From: UBA3071 sp965369635
GTDB lineage: Bacteria > Chloroflexota > Anaerolineae > UBA3071
Assembly (NCBI GenBank): GCA_965369635.1
Contig: CBDURC010000008.1
Location: 1 to 30,470 of the forward strand
Direction: 5' to 3'
DNA: 30,470 bases
Part shown: in pieces, positions 8,985 to 16,205 of the stretch
Position numbering within the stretch: position 1 is the stretch's first letter
How the letters are laid out: the number at the start of each line of letters is the position of its first letter
Notes under the pieces: model-generated
The model's database searches: none
What the model was told of the DNA's origin: nothing
Seen by the model: only the letters and a program-made list of their open reading frames with translations
Made by a program: the position numbers and the translations under genes

Positions 8985-9269
8985 ATGACTGAAAAGTGGG
9001 AACTGTGTATCGTATGGGATTGGGACTCGCCTACATTTTACACTCCTGATGGATACGTGCCCAAGCAGCTAGATTTCATCTGGGCAGGTGGTGGCAGTGA
9101 AAAGTGGCGGAAGCTGAGCCGCAATGAGAGGGCAGCCGTGCAGAGAGAACTGAAAGAACGGCCTACGATTTCCAGGCTACTCGCCGAGGGATGGGAGCCC
9201 CTGGGATTGGACGGCCGTGGACTGACAAGGTTCGTGTTTCGCCGCAGATACCGCGAGGATGCCCCCTAG
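8985..9269 (+). CDS. Small hypothetical protein (94 aa)
   Basis: ATG at 8985 with a good ribosome binding site GGGGAG (8973-8978), six bases upstream. The product begins MTEKWELCIVWDWDSPTFYT, is rich in Trp and charged residues, has no signal peptide or membrane segment, and ends with a basic RRRYRED tail. I do not recognise a family. It lies in an accessory pocket between radical SAM genes 2 and 3, next to gene fragments and a DUF3800 gene, which suggests cargo DNA rather than a pathway member. Confidence 0.55.
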   Translation: MTEKWELCIVWDWDSPTFYTPDGYVPKQLDFIWAGGGSEKWRKLSRNERAAVQRELKERPTISRLLAEGWEPLGLDGRGLTRFVFRRRYREDAP

Positions 9270-9347
9270 GCGATTCCACGCAACTCATATTTCGTTGGGG
9301 CGTAGATCACCCACGGGAATAAGACCAAATCGACTTGGTGCAATCTC

Positions 9348-9425
9348 ATGAGAATCTCCCTCATCGGTCTCAAATGGAACCAAATGGCGGATAAGCACCC
9401 GCCGCCGGGTCTCCGAATTGCCCAA
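9348..9425 (+). pseudogene. Fossil copy of the 5' end of radical SAM gene 3
   Basis: From ATG 9348 the translation MRISLIGLKWNQMADKHPPP then GL closely matches the start of the gene at 10383 (MKISLISPKWNQMVNNYPPL then GL). Base identity includes the last few bases before ATG (CAAT..CATGA). The match stops after about 26 codons and the frame soon closes. No full-length gene is attached, so this is a truncated duplicate. Confidence 0.75.
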
Positions 9426-9446
9426 AATGACCGAATTTGGCCATAA

Positions 9447-9475
9447 TTGGGTCAGTGCATTGACTCGACTATATG
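9447..9475 (+). promoter_or_regulatory. Possible promoter for the DUF3800 gene
   Basis: TTGGGT (9447-9452), 17 bases, TATATG (9470-9475), about 70 bases upstream of the likely start. The boxes are imperfect and the assignment is weak. Confidence 0.3.
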
Positions 9476-9530
9476 GATTCAGGTTATCTCTGAAGCAATC
9501 AGACCTTGCTGTACACACTGGTATGACCTC

Positions 9531-9563
9531 GTGACGATCTCTCTCATTGGCTCCGAATGAGAC
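9531..9563 (+). pseudogene. Second, shorter fossil of the 5' end of radical SAM gene 3
   Basis: GTGACGATCTCTCTCATTGG, then CTCCGAATGAGAC, aligns without gaps to the first 33 bases of the gene at 10383; the central ATCTCTCTCAT is identical. It reads VTISLIGSE followed by TGA. It overlaps the beginning of the DUF3800 frame in another phase. Confidence 0.6.
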
Positions 9564-10254
9564 AGCTACATTGAAAGCGAGAAGGCAAGAGGCAGTGCTC
9601 TACCTGTTCCTTGATGAATCGAGTGGCATCGGCAGTCAAAGTAGGGATGAAGATGAATACTTCGTCGTGGTCATTGTGGCTACCAGAGTTCCCAGGCGCT
9701 TGGAAAAGTGCCTGACTCGGGTCAAGAAAGCCAAGTTGCCCCGCAAGCTCAGGCTGTTGGCCGAGATCAAAGCAAGTAATGCTCCCGATTCCTTCCGCCG
9801 AAGCCTTTACCGGGAGTTGGCAGAAGAGGATTTCGACATCTACGTAGCCGTGCTGAACGCAGCCGACATCCCATCAGAGCTAAGAGGACGTGAAGGGCAC
9901 TGGTACCGTCAGGTTATTGGGCAACTCCTGACCCATTGCCCGTTGGATGATGAGCCGGCAGTGCACATGTTTTTGGATCGGCGGAAACTTAAGGGGCTCA
10001 CCAGAGAAGAATTTGATCGTACCTTGCTCGCCCAACTGACGCAGCGCTTTGGTAGCGGCGTGCGGTTCATCATCCAGCATGTGGACTCGACGACAAGCAA
10101 GGCGATACAGGTAGCCGATTACGTCTGCTGGGCAGTGTTCCGACGGTATCAGCGGGGGGACTCATCCTGGTACAGGCCGCTCAGGTCAAAGGTCAAACTG
10201 ACTCTGAGGTTGTTCAAGGGGCGAAAATCAAGAAAGAAGAAGCGGACCCTATGA
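9547..10254 (+). CDS. DUF3800 domain protein
   Basis: A 235-residue product with the hallmarks of DUF3800: an early YLFLDESSG strand with acidic residues, a central FLDRRKLKG, and QVADYVCWAVFRRYQ near the C-terminus. DUF3800 proteins are thought to have an RNase H-like fold and often occur in mobile or defence-related DNA; no activity is firmly known to me. The tail is very basic (KGRKSRKKKRTL). The start is uncertain: TTG 9547 gives the longest frame, while TTG 9571 or GTG 9595 (reading VLYLFLDES) fits the usual family N-terminus better. Its upstream region is made from a fossil of radical SAM gene 3, so it probably arrived by insertion there. Confidence 0.7.
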   Translation: MAPNETATLKARRQEAVLYLFLDESSGIGSQSRDEDEYFVVVIVATRVPRRLEKCLTRVKKAKLPRKLRLLAEIKASNAPDSFRRSLYRELAEEDFDIYVAVLNAADIPSELRGREGHWYRQVIGQLLTHCPLDDEPAVHMFLDRRKLKGLTREEFDRTLLAQLTQRFGSGVRFIIQHVDSTTSKAIQVADYVCWAVFRRYQRGDSSWYRPLRSKVKLTLRLFKGRKSRKKKRTL

Positions 10255-10312
10255 GGTGTGGCTCCGCGACTCAAGCGCCACTCTCGGGCGGAACACCGCG
10301 GCACCTCATAGG
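10248..10312 (+). repeat. Long palindrome spanning the DUF3800 stop codon
   Basis: Perfect 11-base arms CCTATGAGGTG (10248-10258) and CACCTCATAGG (10302-10312), with inner CCGCG/CGCGG pairing. The stop codon TGA (10252-10254) is inside the left arm. It may terminate or protect the DUF3800 message, or mark an end of inserted DNA. Confidence 0.65.
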
Positions 10313-10382
10313 AATTACCCTTACTTCTTCTTTCTGTCCATATTCTAGCACACAAGCGCGATTCTGTCAATTCGGCAATGCC

Positions 10383-11852
10383 ATGAAAATCTCTCTCATC
10401 AGCCCGAAATGGAACCAGATGGTCAATAACTACCCCCCGCTGGGGTTGGCCTATCTGGCTGCCGTGGCCGAGCAGGAGGGGCACGAGGTGCGCATCCACG
10501 ATTTCGGCCTGCGGCCCGCAAAGCCGCTGGAAGACGAGATCGCCGAGGTGCTCGACTTCCGGCCCGACCTGGTCGGCTTCACCTCCATGACCACGTCACA
10601 GCACTCGGTGGAGCAGACGGCCGGGCCGCTCAAGGCGGAGTTGGGCGTGCCACTGGTCATCGGCGGGCCGCACGCCACTGTGCTGCCGCAGCGCACGCTG
10701 AGCGATCCTAGCTTCGACTTCCTGGTCTACGCTGAGGGGGAAGAGACCTGGCGGGAGCTGCTGCGGGCGCTGGCCGGCGGCGACGAGCGCTACGACCGCA
10801 TCGCCGGGCTGTGGTGGAAGCAGGACGGCCGCATCGTGCGCAACGCGGAGCGTCCGCTTCTGCCTGACCTGGACGCGCTGCCCTTTCCGGCGCGGCACTT
10901 GATGGAAATCGACCAGTACCCACTCTACGCGCCCAACGGCGAGCGGATGCTGACCCTGCTGTCCAGCCGCGGCTGTCCATACGACTGCTCGTTCTGCTTC
11001 AAGGGCATCGTGGGGCGCACCCACCGGCAGCGCAGCCCGGCCAACATCGTGGCCGAGCTGAAGCAACTCATCGACCACTACGGCGTGCACCACTTCTACT
11101 TCATTGACGACCTCTTCACCATCAACGTGCGGCAGCTGGACGCGCTCATGGACGGTTTCCTGAAAGAGGATCTGGACATACGCTGGCAGTGCCTGGCCCG
11201 CGTAGATCGGGTGGAGCCCGCCATCCTGGAAAAGATGCACCGCGCCGGTTGCCGGGAAATCCACTATGGGGTAGAATCGGGGAACCTGGAGATCCTGGCG
11301 GCAACGGCCAAGCACATCAAGCTGGATCAGGTAGAACAGGCGGTGGCCTGGACAGAGGCCGTGGGCATCGCGGCCAAAGGGTATTTCATGCTCGGCCTGC
11401 CGGGCGACAACGAGGAGACGATGCGGCAGACCATCGAGTTCGCCGCCAGCCTGCCGCTGACGGAGGCCATGTTCTCCATCGCCACGCCGTTCCCCGGCAC
11501 CCGGTTGTGGGATGAACTGGCGCGCCAGCGGCCCGGCACCGAGTACAACGCCGACTTCACGCAGGCCTACTACTACAACAGCTACGCGGCGGAGATCGCT
11601 CCCTTCCTGAACGTGTCGCAGGTCAGCGACGAACGGCTCAGCCAGCTTGTGCTGGAGGCCCGCCAGCGCTTCTTGGAAGCTAAGGCTCAGATGGTGTACT
11701 CCAGGGCGTTCGGCCAGCGACTAGGAACGGTGCTGTGGCGTATCTCTCGCTGGAAGCCGCTGCGACTGGCGCGCCGAGCGCTGACCAGGCTGGGGCTGTT
11801 CCACCGCTTCCGCCGTTTGAAAACCACAGGAGATGCTGCAATATGGGGCTAG
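10383..11852 (+). CDS. B12-binding-fold radical SAM protein 3
   Basis: A 489-residue paralogue: MKISLISPKWNQMVNNYPPL start, Rossmann-like B12-binding region (residues 1-135; VIGGPHATVLPQ, YAEGEETW), no DxHxxG, then SSRGCPYDCSFC with Cys198, Cys202 and Cys205. The FIDDLFTINV and FMLGLPGDNEETM loops follow. The C-terminus is Arg-rich and lacks extra Cys clusters. ATG 10383 has no obvious ribosome binding site and the in-frame extension to 10251 crosses a palindrome, so ATG is preferred. Its 5' end exists as two fossil copies upstream. Overlaps the next gene by ten bases, indicating translational coupling. Substrate unknown. Confidence 0.8.
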   Translation: MKISLISPKWNQMVNNYPPLGLAYLAAVAEQEGHEVRIHDFGLRPAKPLEDEIAEVLDFRPDLVGFTSMTTSQHSVEQTAGPLKAELGVPLVIGGPHATVLPQRTLSDPSFDFLVYAEGEETWRELLRALAGGDERYDRIAGLWWKQDGRIVRNAERPLLPDLDALPFPARHLMEIDQYPLYAPNGERMLTLLSSRGCPYDCSFCFKGIVGRTHRQRSPANIVAELKQLIDHYGVHHFYFIDDLFTINVRQLDALMDGFLKEDLDIRWQCLARVDRVEPAILEKMHRAGCREIHYGVESGNLEILAATAKHIKLDQVEQAVAWTEAVGIAAKGYFMLGLPGDNEETMRQTIEFAASLPLTEAMFSIATPFPGTRLWDELARQRPGTEYNADFTQAYYYNSYAAEIAPFLNVSQVSDERLSQLVLEARQRFLEAKAQMVYSRAFGQRLGTVLWRISRWKPLRLARRALTRLGLFHRFRRLKTTGDAAIWG

Positions 11853-12874
11853 ACCCCCGCACAATGACCTGGCAACAGAAGGCGCAACTTAAGCTGCGCT
11901 ACTACCGGCGCAAGGCACTAGGGCCGCTCAAGTGGTTGGCCTACGAGACGGGACAGATCCGCCGCGTACCCTATCCCGACCGTATGTACATCGAATCCAC
12001 CAACGTCTGCAACCTCCGCTGCATCATGTGCCCACAGGGGCGGGGCCAGCTCCAGCGGCCCAGGGGGTATATGGACTTCGGCCTGTTCACCCGCATCGCG
12101 GACGAGATGGCCCCGCACGTGGAGACCACCACGCTGCACATCTGGGGCGAGCCTCTGCTCCACCCTCGGATCGTGGACATGATCCGCTATTGCGCTGAGC
12201 AAGGGCTGCGCTGCTCTATCAGCACCAACGCTACGCTGCTGGACGAAGACACAGCGCGGCGCGTTTTGGAGGCGGGACTGGACGTCATCTTCCTCTGCCT
12301 CGATGGTCTGCGGCCGGAGACCTACGAGGCCATCCGCCGCAACGCCGATTTCGAGCGTACCACGGCCAACATCCGCCGTTTCTTGGAGATGAAGCAGGAG
12401 GGTGGTTACCGCACCTTGGTCAACCTGCAGGTCATCGAGATGAAGCAGACGCTGCCGGAGTGGGATGAGTTCCGGCGCAGTTGGTCGCTGCCTGGCGTGG
12501 ACCGCATCCAACTGAAGGCCCTCGACACCTGGGGCGGACAGATCGAGGAGATCGGCGAGTTGCGGAGCGGTGAAGTGAAGCTACCGGCCGAGCGCTGGCC
12601 CTGCCCCAATCTCTGGTACCACGCGCACATCTACTGGGACGGTTCGATTACGATGTGCGACCGGGATTTCAACCTCGACCGTCCGCTGGGCCACGTACGG
12701 GATGGCGTGATGAAGGGGTGGAACGGGCCGGAGATGCAGAGGCTGCGCCGTTTGCACGTTAGCGGCGAACTGGACACCGTGCACCCCTGCGCCAATTGCA
12801 CCGAGTGGGCCTGGTGGAAACCATCCCTGTTCGCTTCGCATGGTAATGCGCCGGCGCGGGAAGTCAACGAGTGA
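11843..12874 (+). CDS. Radical SAM/SPASM-type protein
   Basis: A 343-residue enzyme without a B12 domain. The radical SAM motif is Cys56-x3-Cys60-x2-Cys63 in NVCNLRCIMC, followed by HIWGEPLLHP and STNATLL. The C-terminal SPASM/twitch-like region holds Cys254, Cys272 and the pair Cys316-x2-Cys319, enough to bind an auxiliary cluster. Related proteins modify peptides, sugars or lipids. ATG 11843 lies inside the end of the previous gene (stop 11850-11852), with AGGAG at 11828-11832 ten bases upstream; the longer frame from 11735 is overlap. Coupling to radical SAM protein 3 suggests both act in the same pathway. Confidence 0.8.
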   Translation: MGLDPRTMTWQQKAQLKLRYYRRKALGPLKWLAYETGQIRRVPYPDRMYIESTNVCNLRCIMCPQGRGQLQRPRGYMDFGLFTRIADEMAPHVETTTLHIWGEPLLHPRIVDMIRYCAEQGLRCSISTNATLLDEDTARRVLEAGLDVIFLCLDGLRPETYEAIRRNADFERTTANIRRFLEMKQEGGYRTLVNLQVIEMKQTLPEWDEFRRSWSLPGVDRIQLKALDTWGGQIEEIGELRSGEVKLPAERWPCPNLWYHAHIYWDGSITMCDRDFNLDRPLGHVRDGVMKGWNGPEMQRLRRLHVSGELDTVHPCANCTEWAWWKPSLFASHGNAPAREVNE

Positions 12875-12903
12875 ATGAGTAACGAGGGGACGAGTATCGG
12901 GAT

Positions 12904-14298
12904 ATGAAGACCACGCTCATCTACCCCGGCATTGCCGGCCGGGGGTTCGATTGCCTCAGCCAAGGGATGGACGCGGGCTGGATCAGCCACGGGCTGGCCT
13001 ACCTCAGCGCGGCGGCCAAGGCGCAGGGCTTCGACGTGGATCTGATCGACCTGCGAGCGCTGAAGAGCTGGGATCACTTCCGGGAGGAGTTCAGGCAGCG
13101 CGCCCCGGACGTGGTGGGGCTGACGATGATGAGTGTGGACTACAACCCGGTCCGGCAGGCTCTGGAGATCATCGAGGAGGTGAAGCCGGAGACGATCACC
13201 GTCGTCGGCGGGCCGCACGTGACACTGGCGCTGGAGGACAGCTTGCGGCTACCGCACGCAGACTACCTGGTCACTCGCGAGGGGGAGATCACCTTCCCCA
13301 GACTGCTGCAGGCTATCGCCGAAGACAGCCCACCGCAAGAGAAGGTGCTCTGGGGCGAGCAGCCCGACCTGGACATCATCCCCTTCCCTGACCGAAGCCT
13401 CTTCCTCAACGAGTGGCGGAAGTTCGGCTACACTCTCGATTCGCCTGAAGTTCCCTTCGCCAAAGAGCTGCCGCCCCCCTTCCTGACCATCATCGCCGGA
13501 CGGGGCTGCATCTACAACTGCTCCTTCTGCAAGCCGGGCGAGGACATGATCTTCGGCAAGGGAGTGCGCCGCGCCAGCCCCCGCACCGTGATCCGCGAGT
13601 TGAATGAGTTGCGGGACAGGTATCACTTCGCCTCCTTTATGTTCCACGACGATTGCCTGACCGAAGATCGCGCCTGGGTGACGGAGTTCTGTCGCCTGTA
13701 CAAGGCTGAAGGGTTCACGCAGCCTTTCTTCTGCCAGAGCCGGGCGGACATCATCGCCCGCCATCGCGACATGGTGGCGACCATGGCCGACGCCGGGCTC
13801 AAGGGCTACTTCATTGGCTTCGAGAGCGGCAACCAACGGGTGCTCAACTTCCTGCGCAAGGGCACGAAGGTGGAGCACAGCTTCCGGGCGGCCGAGATCT
13901 GCCGACAGCATGGGCTGGTGATCTGGGCCAACTACATGCTGGGCATCCCCACGGAGACCAAGGAAGAAGTCATGGACACGGTGAACATGATCCGCGAGAT
14001 TGACCCTGACTACTTCAGCCCGGCTTTCTTCACGCCACATCCCGGCACCGACCTCTTCGACTATGTCATGGAACACGACCTGAACCTGATCACCGACTAC
14101 GACAGCTACCGCCGCAATCCCACCGAGCCCAAGATCAAGGGGCAGGACTACGAGTTCCTGAAGTGGGCGCTGGAGTATTCGCAGAAGCGCAAGGCGGGGA
14201 ATCAGTTCAAGCGCAAGGCGCGGGCCTTTGCAGGGAAGTACGGCAATCCGGCCAACTACGTGCGCAAGGGGAAGAGGATATTGGGTATTGGGGATTAG
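12904..14298 (+). CDS. B12-binding-fold radical SAM protein 4 (more divergent)
   Basis: A 464-residue protein: Rossmann-like region with VVGGPHVTLALED and TREGEIT, no DxHxxG, then GRGCIYNCSFC (Cys202, Cys206, Cys209) in place of the CPY/CPF form of its paralogues. FHDDCLTED and MLGIPTETKEEVM follow. It also has an unusual N-terminal insertion, GIAGRGFDCLSQGMDAGW, before the HGLAYLSA motif. The C-terminal 60 residues are Lys/Arg-rich (KRKAGNQFKRKARAFAGKYG). The final six codons (ILGIGD) and the stop are made of heptamer repeat, so the native C-terminus has probably been replaced. Starts 29 bases after the SPASM gene; likely the same operon. Confidence 0.8.
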   Translation: MKTTLIYPGIAGRGFDCLSQGMDAGWISHGLAYLSAAAKAQGFDVDLIDLRALKSWDHFREEFRQRAPDVVGLTMMSVDYNPVRQALEIIEEVKPETITVVGGPHVTLALEDSLRLPHADYLVTREGEITFPRLLQAIAEDSPPQEKVLWGEQPDLDIIPFPDRSLFLNEWRKFGYTLDSPEVPFAKELPPPFLTIIAGRGCIYNCSFCKPGEDMIFGKGVRRASPRTVIRELNELRDRYHFASFMFHDDCLTEDRAWVTEFCRLYKAEGFTQPFFCQSRADIIARHRDMVATMADAGLKGYFIGFESGNQRVLNFLRKGTKVEHSFRAAEICRQHGLVIWANYMLGIPTETKEEVMDTVNMIREIDPDYFSPAFFTPHPGTDLFDYVMEHDLNLITDYDSYRRNPTEPKIKGQDYEFLKWALEYSQKRKAGNQFKRKARAFAGKYGNPANYVRKGKRILGIGD

Positions 14299-14299
14299 A
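14279..14299 (+). repeat. Heptamer repeat TATTGGG overlapping a stop codon
   Basis: Two TATTGGG units (14279-14292) and a partial third, GATTAGA. This is the reverse complement of the CCCAATA unit at 15497-15538. The stop codon TAG of radical SAM gene 4 (14296-14298) lies within it. Confidence 0.7.
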
Positions 14300-14331
14300 G
14301 GTTGGAGGCTGGCAACCAAGGCCATTCATGT

Positions 14332-14360
14332 TTGACGCGTGTGCCCAGTTGTGTTAGAAT
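14332..14360 (+). promoter_or_regulatory. Sigma-70-type promoter of the two-gene cassette
   Basis: TTGACG (14332-14337), 17-base spacer, TAGAAT (14355-14360). It lies 78 bases before the ATG at 14438, so the cassette is transcribed on its own rather than only from the radical SAM operon. Confidence 0.75.
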
Positions 14361-14437
14361 GCCTGTGGTACAGTTCGGTCTATACCAGCTAGGGCAACAT
14401 CGCTTGCGCCCAGGCACAGAAGGCATGGGGGTTCACC

Positions 14438-14857
14438 ATGACCTACCATCATAATCTCCGTTCACGACGCTTGGCTGAGTTGACGGCAATGGGTTCCCAG
14501 CGCATCCGTGCAGAATTGGAGCTGATTCGCGAGGTGGGATGGAAGAGCGAAACAATCGTTCAACGCAAGATCAGGCTACATCAGCGGGAGTGGGGACGCG
14601 ATGACATGACCGTTGAGGAGTTCGAGCAGATCGCCAGGCATGTGAAGAACGATCCTCGGAGGCAGGTTTTCACCTATATCCACGACGCATTCCCCCATCA
14701 TCGCGGCTATTGCTTCGTGAGCCGTGAGGGCGAGGTGGTGCATTGCCGGATTGATCAGAAGATCAACGCAAGCTGCTTCAAACCGAAAGACCTGGATCAG
14801 TACATGTCGAGTCGTGGGCATTGGGTTGAATTGGATCAGGAGGGTAACATCAAATGA
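14438..14857 (+). CDS. Hypothetical protein of a two-gene cassette (139 aa)
   Basis: No family recognised with confidence. The N-terminal half (residues 1-75) is helical and charged. The C-terminal half looks like a small beta-rich domain: QVFTYIHDAFPHHRGYCFVS followed by GEVVHCRID. His, Arg and Asp residues are concentrated there, as in small RNase-type toxins, but I see no named catalytic motif. A G-run (14427-14431) serves as ribosome binding site. It overlaps the next gene by ATGA, has its own promoter and interrupts an otherwise coherent pathway, all consistent with a toxin-antitoxin or other self-contained module; this is inference. Confidence 0.6.
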   Translation: MTYHHNLRSRRLAELTAMGSQRIRAELELIREVGWKSETIVQRKIRLHQREWGRDDMTVEEFEQIARHVKNDPRRQVFTYIHDAFPHHRGYCFVSREGEVVHCRIDQKINASCFKPKDLDQYMSSRGHWVELDQEGNIK

Positions 14858-15216
14858 GCACTCAGAGTGATGTTCTTCGAGACATTCAAATCTATGCTGA
14901 TAACCTGCAGGGGCTGGCGTGGGCACCAGACGAGGGTGGGCTAGATGCCGACGAGATCCTCAGCATGTTCACTTACCGAGATGCCATTCAGGATACGATA
15001 GAACAGGAGCGGCTATCACCGGCGGATGTCTTTCGTGTCACATGGCTGGATGATATCTTGCGCCGCTATGCCTCAGCCATCGTTCGCCAGGTTGACCTGG
15101 CATCTATCCGTCGTCGCAGCAATCCCTCTATCATTCGTTGGTGGTGGTTTCTGGATGAAATGCCGCGGGAGCCGTTTCGGCTGGCCGTTGCCGAGCTTGC
15201 GACGGCTGCTCATTGA
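14854..15216 (+). CDS. Hypothetical acidic partner protein (120 aa)
   Basis: A mainly helical, acidic 120-residue protein starting MSTQSDVLRDIQIYADNLQG, with DEGGLDADEIL and a Trp-rich IIRWWWFLDEMP segment near residue 95. No DNA-binding motif is obvious. Its ATG overlaps the stop of the preceding gene (ATGA at 14854-14857) and has a very strong ribosome binding site AGGAGGG (14838-14844), nine bases upstream, suggesting it is made in higher amounts than the first protein, as antitoxins or immunity proteins often are. No family recognised. Confidence 0.6.
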   Translation: MSTQSDVLRDIQIYADNLQGLAWAPDEGGLDADEILSMFTYRDAIQDTIEQERLSPADVFRVTWLDDILRRYASAIVRQVDLASIRRRSNPSIIRWWWFLDEMPREPFRLAVAELATAAH

Positions 15217-15248
15217 CTGAGCACACTTGCAGGCGACTGAGGTGAGCG

Positions 15249-16205
15249 ATGCTTGATCTGGGGATTGTCATCGTCAGCTACAATACCTGTGACCTGCTGC
15301 GGGAGTGTCTGAACTCCGTCTACGCCAGCGAGGGCGACTTCAGCCACAGCGTTTGCGTGGTGGACAACTACTCTACCGACGATAGCGCCAGCATGGTGCA
15401 GTCAGAGTTCCCCCAGGTTCACCTCATCGAAAGCCGCATCAACGGCGGCTACGCCTATGCCAACAATCTCGGTCTCCGCCACTTCGGCTTCGCACGCCCA
15501 ATTCCCAATCCCCAATCCCCAATATCCAATACCCAATACCCTGCCGCGCGCTATGCACTGCTCCTGAACCCCGATACCGCCTTGCCTGCGAATGCGTTGG
15601 CCGATATGCTCGCCTTCATGGACAACCACCCCAAAGCCGGTATCGCTGGGCCCAAGCTGGTTCGTCAGGACGGCAGCCTTGATCTGGCCTGCCGCCGTTC
15701 CTTCCCCACACCGGAAGTCTCGCTCTACCGCATGACGGGCCTGAGCAAGCTCTTTCCCAACAGTCCGCGGTTTGGTCGCTATAATCTCACCTGCCTCGAT
15801 CCAGACCAACTCGCCGAAGTGGATTCCGTCGTTGGGGCCTTCATGATAGTGCGGCGTGAGGCGATCAAGCAGGCAGGGCTGCTGGACGAAACCTTCTTCA
15901 TGTACGGCGAAGACCTGGACTGGGCTTACCGCATCAAGCAACATGGCTGGCGGGTGTGGTACAATCCGGCCGTCACGGTTCTGCACATCAAGGAGGCAGC
16001 CAGCAAGCACAGCGACAGAGCGCGCTACGAGTTCTACCGGGCGATGGTTACCTTCTATCACAAGCACTACGCGGCCCAGACATCCCTGTGGATGCACTGG
16101 CTGATTCTGGCCGGCATAGCCGTGCGCTGCCGCCTGGACATATGGGGCCGGGCGCTGCGCACACGCCTTCGCCGGCGGCGTGTGCAGGAGACAGTCTCAT
16201 GCTGA
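15249..16205 (+). CDS. Family 2 glycosyltransferase (rhamnosyltransferase-like) carrying a repeat insertion
   Basis: A 318-residue GT-A enzyme expected to transfer a sugar from a nucleotide donor to a lipid-linked or surface glycan. Visible are VIVSYNTCDLLRECLNSV, the VVDNYSTDDSA loop, NNLGLRHF, the NPDTALP motif (DxD equivalent), GAFMIVRREA and GEDLDWAYRIKQHGW. Between NNLGLRHFGFAR and the NPDT strand there are 14 extra codons (about PIPNPQSPISNTQY) made entirely of CCCAATN heptamers. Ribosome binding site GAGG at 15239-15242. Overlaps the next gene by seven bases, so the two are coupled. Confidence 0.88.
   Translation: MLDLGIVIVSYNTCDLLRECLNSVYASEGDFSHSVCVVDNYSTDDSASMVQSEFPQVHLIESRINGGYAYANNLGLRHFGFARPIPNPQSPISNTQYPAARYALLLNPDTALPANALADMLAFMDNHPKAGIAGPKLVRQDGSLDLACRRSFPTPEVSLYRMTGLSKLFPNSPRFGRYNLTCLDPDQLAEVDSVVGAFMIVRREAIKQAGLLDETFFMYGEDLDWAYRIKQHGWRVWYNPAVTVLHIKEAASKHSDRARYEFYRAMVTFYHKHYAAQTSLWMHWLILAGIAVRCRLDIWGRALRTRLRRRRVQETVSC
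15497..15538 (+). repeat. Six in-frame CCCAATN heptamers inside the glycosyltransferase gene
   Basis: Exactly six consecutive units: CCCAATT, CCCAATC, CCCAATC, CCCAATA, TCCAATA, CCCAATA. Total 42 bases, so the reading frame is kept. The same unit appears in spacers at 14279-14299 (reversed) and 22025-22038. Confidence 0.9.

Noticed and set aside
9285..9518. Minus-strand frame resembling part of the minus-strand frame at 10149-10499
   Set aside because: The resemblance is only the antisense reading of the fossil copy of the radical SAM 5' end; it supports the duplication but is not a gene.
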